A stretch of 34,565 nt of DNA from NCBI GenBank assembly GCA_027307325.1, contig DAHUXE010000096.1, positions 1-34,565 on the forward strand, in the 5' to 3' direction. Origin of the DNA: Gammaproteobacteria bacterium. Its GTDB lineage: Bacteria > Pseudomonadota > Gammaproteobacteria > Steroidobacterales > Steroidobacteraceae. The first letter of the stretch is position 1; every line of letters starts with the position of its first letter. The notes under the pieces are model-generated. The model searched no databases. It saw only the letters and a list, made by a program, of their open reading frames with translations, and was not told the origin of the DNA. The translations under genes were made by a program, and so were the position numbers. This document shows, piece by piece, positions 7,202 to 16,714 of the stretch.

Positions 7202-9204
7202 GCGGCAAGGATCCCCTCGTCGTCTTCACCCCCTCGGGCAAGCGCGGCCGCTTCCCCGCCGGAACACAGCTGCTGCAGGCCGCCCGCAGCTTAGGGGTCG
7301 ACGTCGACTCGGTGTGCGGCGGGCGGGCGATCTGCGGCCGCTGCCAGGTGCTGGTCATGGAGGGCGACTTCCCCAAGCACGGGGTGAGCTCGAGCGGCGT
7401 GCATCTCTCGAGCCTGAGCGAAGCCGAGCAGAGCTTCGCGCGGCGGCGGCCGCTGCCGCAGGGCCATCGGCTCTCGTGCTCGGCGCGCATCCAGGGCGAT
7501 CTCGTGATCGACGTGCCGCCCGCGAGCCAGGTGCACCGGCAGGTGGTGCGCAAAGCCGCCGACGCCCGCTCGATCACGCTCGACCCGGTGGTGCATCTGC
7601 ATTACGTTGAGGTGCGCGAGCCCGACATGCACGACCCCGCCGGCGACCTGCAGCGTCTCCTCGAGGCGCTGCACCGGGAATGGGACTTCGGGCCGCTGCG
7701 CTGCGACCTCGCGGTGCTGCAGGTCCTGCAGGCCGCTCTGCGCAAGGGCGAATGGCGCGTCACCGTCGCGGTGCACGCCGGCTCGCAGCTGATCGGCGTG
7801 TGGCCGGGATTCCACGACAAGGTGTACGGGCTCGCGGTCGATGTGGGCTCGACCACCATCGCGGCGCACCTGTGCAATCTCGAGAGCGGCGAAGTGGCCG
7901 CCTCGAGCGGCGCCATGAATCCGCAGATCCGCTTCGGCGAGGACCTGATGAGCCGCGTGTCCTACGCAATGATGAACCCGGGCGGCGCGCAGCAGATGAC
8001 CGAGGCGGTGCGCGGCGCCCTCAACGGGCTCGCGGTCGAGGTCGCGAGCGAGGCACGCGTGAGCCCGGCCGACATACTCGAGGTGACACTGGTCGGCAAT
8101 CCCATCATGCATCACCTGCTGCTCGGCATCGATCCAACCGAGCTCGGCGGAGCGCCGTTCGCGCTCGCGACCGATTCGCCCCTCGCGCTGCACGCCGCGG
8201 AGATCGGCCTGACGCTGCATTCCGGCGCGCGTGTCTACACCCTGCCCTGCATCGCCGGCCACGTCGGCGCCGATACCGCCGGCATGATCCTCGCCGAGCG
8301 TCCCGATCTCTCGCCGCAGCTCTCCCTGCTGGTCGACGTCGGCACCAACGCCGAAATCGTGCTCGGCAACGACCAGCGGCTGCTCGCCTGCTCGAGCCCG
8401 ACGGGCCCGGCATTCGAGGGCGCGCAGATCAGCGGCGGGCAGCGCGCCGCGCCCGGCGCGATCGAGCGCGTGCGCATCGATCCCGGCACCCTCGAAGCCC
8501 GCTTCAAGGTGATCGGCTCGGACCTCTGGTCCGACGAGCCGGGCTTCGCCGCAGCCGTAGCCGGCACCGGCGTCACCGGCATCTGCGGCTCGGGGATCAT
8601 CGAGGTGATCGCCGAGATGTATCTCGCCGGCATCATCAGCCAGGACGGCGTCGTCGACGGCACGCTCGCCGCGCGCAGCGCGCGCATCGTGCCGACGGGG
8701 CGCACCTTCGCCTACACCGTAGTCAGCGGCTCGCCGCTCATTCAGGTCACGCAGAAAGACGTTCGCGCCATTCAGCTAGCGAAGGCGGCGCTGCGGGCCG
8801 GAGTGCAGCTGCTCATGGACCGGATGGGAGTCACGCAGGTCGACCGCATCCGCCTCGCCGGCGCCTTCGGCAGCCACATCGACGTGAAGTACGCGATGAT
8901 CCTCGGGATGATCCCTGACTGCGAGCTCTCGCAGGTGTCATCCGCCGGCAATGCGGCCGGGACCGGCGCGCGCATCGCGCTCCTCGACAAGACCTCCCGC
9001 AAGACCATCGAGGACCTGGTACATCGGGTCGAGAAGATCGAGACGGCGATCGAGCCGAAGTTCCAGGCGCACTTCGTGGGGGCGATGGGGATTCCGCACT
9101 CGACCGAACCCTATGCGCGCCTGCGCAAGGCGGTGAAGCTTCCCGAGGCCAAGCCGGCCGCGCCGCGGGCGGGGGCCCGTGGGAGACGCCGCGCCGGCGC
9201 CTGA
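7198..9204 (+). CDS. Corrinoid activation protein (N-terminal 2Fe-2S ferredoxin plus ASKHA ATPase; RACE-type)
   Basis: 668 aa; SVCGGRAICGRCQV...RLSCSARI 2Fe-2S cysteines; ASKHA GLAVDVGSTTIAAHLCNLESGEV, LLVDVGTNAEIVLGN, RIRLAGAFGSHIDVKYAMILGMIPD. ATGA overlap with the preceding gene. Confidence 0.9.
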   Translation: MSGKDPLVVFTPSGKRGRFPAGTQLLQAARSLGVDVDSVCGGRAICGRCQVLVMEGDFPKHGVSSSGVHLSSLSEAEQSFARRRPLPQGHRLSCSARIQGDLVIDVPPASQVHRQVVRKAADARSITLDPVVHLHYVEVREPDMHDPAGDLQRLLEALHREWDFGPLRCDLAVLQVLQAALRKGEWRVTVAVHAGSQLIGVWPGFHDKVYGLAVDVGSTTIAAHLCNLESGEVAASSGAMNPQIRFGEDLMSRVSYAMMNPGGAQQMTEAVRGALNGLAVEVASEARVSPADILEVTLVGNPIMHHLLLGIDPTELGGAPFALATDSPLALHAAEIGLTLHSGARVYTLPCIAGHVGADTAGMILAERPDLSPQLSLLVDVGTNAEIVLGNDQRLLACSSPTGPAFEGAQISGGQRAAPGAIERVRIDPGTLEARFKVIGSDLWSDEPGFAAAVAGTGVTGICGSGIIEVIAEMYLAGIISQDGVVDGTLAARSARIVPTGRTFAYTVVSGSPLIQVTQKDVRAIQLAKAALRAGVQLLMDRMGVTQVDRIRLAGAFGSHIDVKYAMILGMIPDCELSQVSSAGNAAGTGARIALLDKTSRKTIEDLVHRVEKIETAIEPKFQAHFVGAMGIPHSTEPYARLRKAVKLPEAKPAAPRAGARGRRRAGA

Positions 9205-9354
9205 CCGGTGGACTGTGCTCTGCTTCTCAAACCTCCGCTGCCGTCCCCGTTTCGCGACATAGTTCGCTACGCCGCGTACTCCGCGCGCTAGAGTCATCCG
9301 CTTCCTTCTTCCAGGGCGGCGCCACCTTCAGGCCCGTTGCATCTGGAGTGAAAT

Positions 9355-10629
9355 ATGTCGAGTCCGCATCGCCGGGGTCGCGCAGCTCTCGCCCTGATGG
9401 CCCTCGCCAGCCTCGCGGCCATCGCCGCAATCGACACCCAAGCCGGGGAGCCGCGCGAACGGCAGCCGGCACGGCGCGGGGCGCAAGCGCGCCAGAGCTA
9501 CCGCGCTCATCCGGCGCGCGCGGAAGCCGTCCGCGCCTCTGCACCCCGCAAAGCTCCCGATGACTATCACCGGCGCCCGCCGAACCCGAGCGTCGTGCGT
9601 GCAAGCCGCTTCGCCGCCCGCAGCCCCGCCGCGAGCCAGGCCCGCGTCGTTCGCTACGGCAACACCCTGAGCGGCACGGTCGAGCGCAGCATTCGCCCGG
9701 GCTTCACGAGCCGCACCTTCGTAAGCGGCGGACACGTCCTGTATACGCGCGTCTACCAGAACCACGTCTGGCACCAATTCGGACAAGTGTTCGGGTACGA
9801 GACGTTCGTGCCCGCGGTGCGATTCCCCGCGGTCTACTACAGCTGGGCGCTCGCCCCGTGGCCACGCCCATTCGTCTACTCCTGGGGTTGGCGGGCGCAG
9901 CCGTGGTACCCGATGTACGGCGTCCTCTTTACGCCGTATCCGGTGTACACGAGCCCGGATCTGTGGATGACCGATTACATCATCGCCCAGAGCATGCAGT
10001 CGGCCTATGCAGCGCAAAACGCCGCGCCGGCGCCGCAGCCCTCACCGCCGGACGGTCCGCCAGTGCCAGCTGCGGATGCAGGCTCTGCCGCGCCGCAACC
10101 CGTCGATGCGCCGCCCGCGCCGGCGGCGCCGCCGCCGGCCATCACGCCGCAAGTCAAGGCGCAGCTCGACACCCAGATCAAGGTTCAGCTGCAGGAGCAG
10201 CAAGCCGCAGCCGCGACGCCCGCGACACTGCGCACACAGAGCACTCCGCCGGCCCTCAGGTCCAATCACGTGTTCTTCGAAGTCGTGCAACCGCTCAACG
10301 TGCCGACCGCCCACGGCCACTGCTCGTTGAGCGCCAACGATTACATCCGGCGTACCGGCGACATGAGCGGTGACGATTGGATGATCCCGGTGGTCGTCGA
10401 GCTCAGCCGGCCATCCGACTGCCCGGAGGGCCTGGCGACACGCATCGGGCTCAACGATCTCAACGCCATGGAGAATGAGCAGGAGGCCCAGGTCCTCGAG
10501 GCGATGCGCGCAGCCTCCGGGAGCATGGGGCCGAATGGACCGCCGAGCGGGGTGCACCCGACCCTGATCGCCGATGGCAACGCGGCTGCGGACCCGGGCG
10601 CGCTCGACGCTATCCGACAGACGCGGTGA
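9355..10629 (+). CDS. Secreted aromatic/Pro/Ala-rich protein of unknown function
   Basis: 424 aa with hydrophobic N-terminus (ALALMALASLAAIAAIDTQA), W/Y/P-rich segment (YYSWALAPWPRPFVYSWGWRAQPWYPMYG), Pro/Ala linker and a distinct C-terminal domain. GGAGTG RBS-like sequence upstream. Confidence 0.7.
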   Translation: MSSPHRRGRAALALMALASLAAIAAIDTQAGEPRERQPARRGAQARQSYRAHPARAEAVRASAPRKAPDDYHRRPPNPSVVRASRFAARSPAASQARVVRYGNTLSGTVERSIRPGFTSRTFVSGGHVLYTRVYQNHVWHQFGQVFGYETFVPAVRFPAVYYSWALAPWPRPFVYSWGWRAQPWYPMYGVLFTPYPVYTSPDLWMTDYIIAQSMQSAYAAQNAAPAPQPSPPDGPPVPAADAGSAAPQPVDAPPAPAAPPPAITPQVKAQLDTQIKVQLQEQQAAAATPATLRTQSTPPALRSNHVFFEVVQPLNVPTAHGHCSLSANDYIRRTGDMSGDDWMIPVVVELSRPSDCPEGLATRIGLNDLNAMENEQEAQVLEAMRAASGSMGPNGPPSGVHPTLIADGNAAADPGALDAIRQTR

Positions 10630-10648
10630 GCGGGCAGCACGCTCGATC

Positions 10649-12358
10649 ATGATCGGCGAGCTCATAGGCCACTATCGCGTTCTCGAGCTCATCGGCCGCG
10701 GTGCGATGGGCGTCGTCTACAAGGGCCTCGACGTAAATCTCGACCGCCCGGTCGCGCTCAAGGTGATGAGCGTCGAGGCCCGGAACGATCCCGACTTCGT
10801 CGAGCGCTTCCGCCAGGAAGCACGCCTGCAGGGTGCCCTCAACCACCCGAACGTCGCGCTGCTCTTCGACTATTTCATTCACGACGGCGCACCCGTCGCG
10901 GTGATGGAGCTCATCGACGGCGAGAGCCTCGAGGAGTTGATCCGGCGGCGTGGGGCGATCCCGGCGCGCGAGGCCGTACCGATCTTCAGGCAGGCGCTGC
11001 GCGGAGTCGCCGCCGCGCATCGCGCCGGCATCGTCCATCGGGACCTCAAACCGAGCAACCTGATGATCACCCGTGACGGCATCGTCAAGGTGATGGATTT
11101 CGGCATTGCCAAGCGGCAGGGCGTGACGGGCGCAACCAAGGCCAGCACCAGCATCGGCAGTCCGCTCTACATGGCACCCGAGCAGATTCTCGGTCGCGCG
11201 GTCGATTGCCGCACCGACGTGTACGGCCTCGGGATCACGCTCTACGAGCTCCTGAGCGGGCAGCGGCCGTTCAATTCCCGCGGCAAGGCCGAGTACCTGG
11301 TCCTGGACGCTCACGTGAACGATACGCCGGAGCCGCCGACGGTCTACCGCTACGGCATCCCGCAACCGATCGTGGACGCCGTGATGCGCGCGCTCGCCAA
11401 GGACCCCGACGCTCGCTTCCAGAGCGCGGACGAGTTCATGCAGGCGCTGCCGGATGTGCCTGCAGCAGCCGATACGGCCGCACCGCGGGCCGATCCGCGT
11501 AGCGCCGGCGCGCCGGCGCGCACGGGCCCGACCGGAACCGTGGCACTACCGCAGGCGGCACTGACTGACACGGTGGTCCTCGAGTACTCGCTGCCGATGA
11601 GTGGCGATCCGGTCGCCGCACCGGCGCCCACGAAGCGCATCGACCCGCCCGGATCAATGGCGTTCGACTTCTCCGCATCGACGGTGCTGCGGCAGTCGCA
11701 CCCGCCCGCCTCCGCAGGCTCACCTGCCGCCACCACTGCCGCGCCAGTGGCGGCGAATGTCACGCCACCGCCGCAGGGTGTCATGCCGCCGCGCCTGCGA
11801 TCCCGACGCTGGGGCCTTGTCGCCGCGCTCGTAGTGACAGTCGCGCTCGGCACACTGGTCCGCTACGCGGACCGGGCGCGTGCGGTGTTGCCGCCACCGC
11901 CCGCGCCGGCGGCGGACTCAACCGCCTCAACCGCCGTCGCCCAGGCAAGCGCCCAAGTGACCATCGCACCGCCCGCGACGAGCCCTGAGCCCGCCCGGCC
12001 CGACCTGGCCGGCACCTGGCGCGGCGCATACTTCGATGCCTCGGGCAGAGAGTTGCTGCGCGTCGTGAGTCTCAGCATCAACCGCGTGAACGACGACGGC
12101 GGAATCGAGGGAAAGCTGCAGTACCACGCGCCATCCGGGGAAGGCGAGTGCCAGCTTCACCCCCGGGGCAGCACCTATTCGGCCGCCAGGCAGCGCCTGC
12201 AGCTCAGTCCCGAGAGCTGCAGTCCCCGCTATCCCCGGGAGCTGGGTGTGCCGCTCGACTTCGATGCGGTGAATCCCGAGGCGGGCATACTCAGGAACGG
12301 CCGCATCGAGGCGCCCACCGGAGAGGTGATCACCGTCAGGCTCAAGCGCGTGACCTGA
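10649..12358 (+). CDS. Membrane-anchored Ser/Thr protein kinase (PknB-like) with an extracytoplasmic C-terminal domain
   Basis: Likely start at 10649 (MIGELIGHYRVLELIGRGAMGVVYKG); HRDLKPSN, DFG, MAPEQ, DVYGLGITLYELL. One TM (GLVAALVVTVALGTLV) then a domain starting DLAGTWRGAYFDASGREL. Confidence 0.93.
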   Translation: MIGELIGHYRVLELIGRGAMGVVYKGLDVNLDRPVALKVMSVEARNDPDFVERFRQEARLQGALNHPNVALLFDYFIHDGAPVAVMELIDGESLEELIRRRGAIPAREAVPIFRQALRGVAAAHRAGIVHRDLKPSNLMITRDGIVKVMDFGIAKRQGVTGATKASTSIGSPLYMAPEQILGRAVDCRTDVYGLGITLYELLSGQRPFNSRGKAEYLVLDAHVNDTPEPPTVYRYGIPQPIVDAVMRALAKDPDARFQSADEFMQALPDVPAAADTAAPRADPRSAGAPARTGPTGTVALPQAALTDTVVLEYSLPMSGDPVAAPAPTKRIDPPGSMAFDFSASTVLRQSHPPASAGSPAATTAAPVAANVTPPPQGVMPPRLRSRRWGLVAALVVTVALGTLVRYADRARAVLPPPPAPAADSTASTAVAQASAQVTIAPPATSPEPARPDLAGTWRGAYFDASGRELLRVVSLSINRVNDDGGIEGKLQYHAPSGEGECQLHPRGSTYSAARQRLQLSPESCSPRYPRELGVPLDFDAVNPEAGILRNGRIEAPTGEVITVRLKRVT

Positions 12359-12368
12359 GACGCTGCCA

Positions 12369-14630
12369 TCAATGCGGCTGTCGCGTCAGCCGCACGACTC
12401 CCGAGCCATCGCGCGCCAGGCGGATGTCGAGTCGCTGGCCACGAAAACTGACGTTGCGCAGAGTGAGCGAATCCCAGCCCTGCGGCAGCAGCGGCGGATA
12501 GGCCTCGACCAGCCCCTGCTCGCGGATCCGCAGCCCGCTGAAGCCGTACATCAGGGCCTGCAGGAAGCCCGCGGATCCGGTGAGGAAATATCCGGTGTTG
12601 TTGCGCGCGGTCTCGGTGCGCACGTTGAAAGGCGGCTTGAGCGTCCCGCCGTTGAGATTGGCGGCGAGAAGCGCGGCGCTCTCCTCGTCGGCGCCGACCG
12701 TTGAGGCGGCCACGATGGAGGGAGCAATACCCATGCTGGTCGCTCCCGCGCGCGCGAGCGGAGTCGGGCGGACCGCATAGTCGAAGTCGCCGCGCCGCAG
12801 CGCCGGGCTCATGAGGAGATCGAGCGACGGCAGGAAGAGCAGCGGCACCGGTCCGCCGCCGAAGTCCTCGCTGCCCCTGACGACCGACGGGTCGAACGGC
12901 AGGTGATGCGTCCCGCCCGGCGTCAGCGGCACGTACATCTCCCGCGCCGCCTTCTCCCACACGGGATCGGCCCGCTCGCCGAGCTCGCGGGCGGCCGCCG
13001 CCGCGATGGCGAGCGCCCGCGCGGCCGACACATTGGTGAAGGTGTCGTTGGGGATGTCGTTGTGCGACTCGGCTACCGAGTTCACGTGGGCGATCTCGTA
13101 GCGATGCTCGCGCGCGTTGTAGGTGGAGCGGCTCGCCCAGAAGCGCGCCACTTCGCGGATCACCGGCCAGCCGCGCGTGCGCAGCCAGTCGCGATCGCGA
13201 GTGGCGAGGTAGTACTGCCACTGCGCAATCGCGACGTCCGCGGTCACGTGGATCTCGGTATCCGCGAGCAGCACGGCGGAGTGCGGCGTCTGATCGGTGC
13301 CGTTCTGCGGATCCGACTCCCAGGGATACATCGCGCCCTGGTAGCCGTGCGCCCGGGCGCGCGCCTCGGCCGCCTCCAGCGTGCGATAGCGGAAGTCGAC
13401 GAGCGGCCGGGCGCGCTCGGGATGCAGCAGCAGCAGCGCCGGGAAGATCCAGGTATCGCTGTCCCAGAAAACGTGCGCGGCGTAATCCGGCGTCAGCGCG
13501 TCGGGCCCGGGCGAGAACGCCGTGCCGGCCGTCGAGCAGGCTAGCAGGTAGTAGAGCTCGGAGTGCGCCACCTGCTGCGCGCGTGCGTCACCCTCGATCT
13601 CGACGTCCGACTGCCAGAGCTGCGCCCAGGCCGCGCGGTGCTCGTCGAGCAGCTGCTCGAGCCCGCGGGCGCGCGCCTCGCGCACCAACGCCAGATCCTC
13701 CCTCGCATCGCCTCCCCAGCCCTCGCGCGACAGCGCCACGTACTTCGTGAATGCGTAGCGGTGCCCGCGCTCGACCCTGATTGCGACGTCGAGCGCCATG
13801 CGGTAGGAGTCGCGGTGGAACGCAACGCTCTCTGCCGCCACGACATCGGGCAGCGCCACCGCCGTCGCCATGGCCATCGTGAGGCCGCGAACCGCCCGGC
13901 CCTCGAGCCACATCGAGAGCGAGGACGCATCGCCATCGCTCGCGCGCACCTCGGTGTATCCCGGATACCAGACCGCCTCGCGGTCGGCCGCGGCCGGGGC
14001 GTGCGGCTCGAGCGTCAGGCCGTAGGCGGCGACCGCCTCCTCCATCTCGGCGCCCGTCATCTGCCCGAGCGGAAATCGCGGCGCGTGTTCCGCCCACAGG
14101 AGCAGCGGAAACGACAGGTGCACCACGCCGTCGTAGTCCGGCGTGATGGTGAGGCGCGTGGCCGCGAGGTGCGGCGACCCCTCGCTCACGAGCGTCGTCA
14201 CCTCGACCTCGGTCGCGCGGCCACCGTCCAGATAGCGGTAGCGCGTCGTGAGCGTGGCCGCGCGCAGATCGAGCGTCTGACGGTAATCGGCGAAGTGCCG
14301 CTCATCGAGCCGCGCGTGGTTGAGCCACGCCTGGCCCGCGCCCGGAGGGCTCGAGCTGAAGTCGACCTCGGTCCAGGCGGGCACCTGCGCCGGCCTCGAC
14401 ATATCGCCCGCCGTGTAATCCATGAATGCGACCAGGTACGTGGGCGTCGCCTCGGTGCCGCGCGGTGCGGTGAGCGTCCCGAGGTAACCGTTGCCGAGAT
14501 AGCCGGGAAAATAATCCGGCAGGTCCTTGAGCTCGGCGCGCAGCACGAAGCTCGGGTCGGACTCGCCGTGCGCGCTCGCGGCGGCCAGCGCCAGCAGCGC
14601 GTACATCAGCACCTCAGGTCTGCGGCTCAT
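12369..14630 (-). CDS. Exported GH65-like glycoside hydrolase/phosphorylase (trehalase/ATHL1-like)
   Basis: 753 aa; signal-like N-terminus; LPDYFPGYLGNGYLGTL; AAHVFWDSDTWIFPALLLLHPE; GYQGAMYPWESD; VNSVAESHNDIPNDTFTNVSA at the GH65 general-acid region. Confidence 0.83.
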   Translation of the reverse strand: MSRRPEVLMYALLALAAASAHGESDPSFVLRAELKDLPDYFPGYLGNGYLGTLTAPRGTEATPTYLVAFMDYTAGDMSRPAQVPAWTEVDFSSSPPGAGQAWLNHARLDERHFADYRQTLDLRAATLTTRYRYLDGGRATEVEVTTLVSEGSPHLAATRLTITPDYDGVVHLSFPLLLWAEHAPRFPLGQMTGAEMEEAVAAYGLTLEPHAPAAADREAVWYPGYTEVRASDGDASSLSMWLEGRAVRGLTMAMATAVALPDVVAAESVAFHRDSYRMALDVAIRVERGHRYAFTKYVALSREGWGGDAREDLALVREARARGLEQLLDEHRAAWAQLWQSDVEIEGDARAQQVAHSELYYLLACSTAGTAFSPGPDALTPDYAAHVFWDSDTWIFPALLLLHPERARPLVDFRYRTLEAAEARARAHGYQGAMYPWESDPQNGTDQTPHSAVLLADTEIHVTADVAIAQWQYYLATRDRDWLRTRGWPVIREVARFWASRSTYNAREHRYEIAHVNSVAESHNDIPNDTFTNVSAARALAIAAAAARELGERADPVWEKAAREMYVPLTPGGTHHLPFDPSVVRGSEDFGGGPVPLLFLPSLDLLMSPALRRGDFDYAVRPTPLARAGATSMGIAPSIVAASTVGADEESAALLAANLNGGTLKPPFNVRTETARNNTGYFLTGSAGFLQALMYGFSGLRIREQGLVEAYPPLLPQGWDSLTLRNVSFRGQRLDIRLARDGSGVVRLTRQPH

Positions 14631-16714
14631 GGCGTCTTCTCCATCCCGGTGGGTGGCCTCACGGCGAGGTACACCGTGCTCCAGAGCTGCGCCGCGTTGG
14701 CCTCATCCGCATCCGCCGCCGCGGCGCCGAACGCCGCCACGTGATAGTGGCGGTCGGAGAAGGACCACGACCAGAGCTCGGAATTGCTGATCGAGCGTGT
14801 CGCCTCGATAGCCGTCCAGAGCGTCTTCTGCGCCGCAAGCAAGTGGGTGCGGACCGTGCCGGGCAGGTCGGTGCGCTCGAGCTGCCGCGCGAGGCCGGCG
14901 GCGAACAGCGCCTGTTGCCACGACCAGACGACCGTGCCGTGATAGGCGTTGCGGTTCAACTGCGCCTGCCAGCCGTTCGGGCAGAAGGCCGGGTTGGCGA
15001 CCAGCAGCCCCACCTCGGTCATCAGGCCCGCGGGAAACGGGCGCATCAGAGTAGTGACCGCGCGGTCCACCGCGCCGGAATCGAGATCTGCGAACAGCAG
15101 CGCAAAGCCCTCGTCCGAATGCAGCACCGGGATCGGAGCACCGCTGCCGTCGAGCGCGAGCGCGTGGAAGCGCAGCTCGTCCGACCCGAGCGCGGCGATG
15201 GCCGGCAGCGCAGCGACCTTCTGCGTCGTGGCATAGGAGAACACGGCCGCGGCCGCGGTCTGATTCGGGATCATGACGTCGAAGAGGGACGGCGCCCGCG
15301 TGCGCCAGATTTCCGCGAGGTGCGCCGCGCCCGCAAACAGCGCGCGATCGCGGCCCTCGAGGTATGGCGTGAGCAGGCCGCTGTCGGCGAGCTCCGCGGC
15401 AGCCGCGAGCGCGGCCGGCACCAGCACGGCGTTGACGTCGTAGGGATAGCGCCCGCCTCCCAGGCCGTGCTCGCTGTCGCGCCATTCACCGACCGGGTAT
15501 CCGGGCTTGAGCGTAATCAGGTTGGCCCAGGAAGGATCCCGGGCAAATGCCGCAGCGCTCGCGAGCACCAGCCTGAGGTTCTCAACCAGGGCTGCGCCGT
15601 GCTTCTGACGTCCCGCGCCCGCGCTGCCGTCCGCGGCCGCAAGGTACGCCGCCGCGCGCGCCCGGCCGCGCGCATCGTGCAGCAGCCAGTCACTCGCCAC
15701 CGGGGCCAGCAGGTAGTCGCCGTCGATCATCTTGTAGTCGAAGACCGGAGCGGCCGAGCGCACGCCGCCGTTCTTCATGTGGTCGAGCACGGCCTGCTCG
15801 CCGATGTCCTCCTCGTGCGCCACTTCGCCCTTGGGCGACAGGCGCGCGAGCACCGAGCCGATCGCGTCCTCGACCGCGGCCGGGCTGAGCGCCGGCATCA
15901 GCAGGCGCACCGAGATCAGCGTATCGCGCCCGAAATAAGTGTCGAAGCGCCACGAGCCCGCCAGCAGCTTCTCGCGGTAGGCGAGATAGGTGAGCGTGTT
16001 GCGTGCCGCGGGGTCGGGCGCTGCCGAGTCGTCGAGCAGCCCGGCAGCGGAGAGCGGCGTCAGCGGCGTCTCGCCCGTGAGTCCCGTGATCGCGAGACCG
16101 ATGGTGCCGTCGGCGGCGGCGCTTATACGCCCGTGCCCGACCTCCCCGTGCGTGACCTCGAGCGTCAGGCTGTACCCTGCCGCGCCGTCGAGGCGGTCGC
16201 GTGCCCACTTGAGGGTCCGCCCCGCAATGGCAGGGGCCACGCTGACCTCGGCTGGCACCTTCCCGGTCGACTGATAATCACGCAACACGCGAATGCTGGA
16301 GAGCACCGCCTGCCGCGGAATCAGCTCCGGAGCCGCGATGGTGGCCTCGGCGGCGATGCCGTACAGCGGGCGGCCACGCGCGTCGCGGGCGCGCACGGGC
16401 CGCGGTGCGCCGTCGAGGGTCCAGCGCGCAGCGCCGGATCCTTTCTCGAACCAGAGACCGACACCGCTGTTGCCGGCCGGGAATGCGAGCAGAATCCTCG
16501 GCTCGGGTTCGGAGCGCAGCAGCAGATGCCCCGCAACCTGCCCTTCGCGCAGGAAGCGGTTGATGTTGAGCGGGTCGTCGACCTCGAAATCGAGTCGTGC
16601 CGGGGGTCGCGCCGTGCCAGACGCGCGCGGCGCGGCGCCGCCGGCCGCCGCTCCGAGGAGCGCAGCGCCGATGATCAGGGCCGAAGCGAAGCGCTGCACC
16701 GCCATTCCGTTCAC
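14627..16714 (-). CDS. Exported six-hairpin (alpha/alpha)6 glycosidase-like protein
   Basis: 695 aa; signal-like N-terminus; FDTYFGRDTLISVRLLMPALSP; NRNAYHGTVVWSWQQALFAAGLARQL, barrel-like helices. ATGA overlap with the GH65-like gene. Exact GH family not assigned. Confidence 0.7.
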   Translation of the reverse strand: MNGMAVQRFASALIIGAALLGAAAGGAAPRASGTARPPARLDFEVDDPLNINRFLREGQVAGHLLLRSEPEPRILLAFPAGNSGVGLWFEKGSGAARWTLDGAPRPVRARDARGRPLYGIAAEATIAAPELIPRQAVLSSIRVLRDYQSTGKVPAEVSVAPAIAGRTLKWARDRLDGAAGYSLTLEVTHGEVGHGRISAAADGTIGLAITGLTGETPLTPLSAAGLLDDSAAPDPAARNTLTYLAYREKLLAGSWRFDTYFGRDTLISVRLLMPALSPAAVEDAIGSVLARLSPKGEVAHEEDIGEQAVLDHMKNGGVRSAAPVFDYKMIDGDYLLAPVASDWLLHDARGRARAAAYLAAADGSAGAGRQKHGAALVENLRLVLASAAAFARDPSWANLITLKPGYPVGEWRDSEHGLGGGRYPYDVNAVLVPAALAAAAELADSGLLTPYLEGRDRALFAGAAHLAEIWRTRAPSLFDVMIPNQTAAAAVFSYATTQKVAALPAIAALGSDELRFHALALDGSGAPIPVLHSDEGFALLFADLDSGAVDRAVTTLMRPFPAGLMTEVGLLVANPAFCPNGWQAQLNRNAYHGTVVWSWQQALFAAGLARQLERTDLPGTVRTHLLAAQKTLWTAIEATRSISNSELWSWSFSDRHYHVAAFGAAAADADEANAAQLWSTVYLAVRPPTGMEKTP

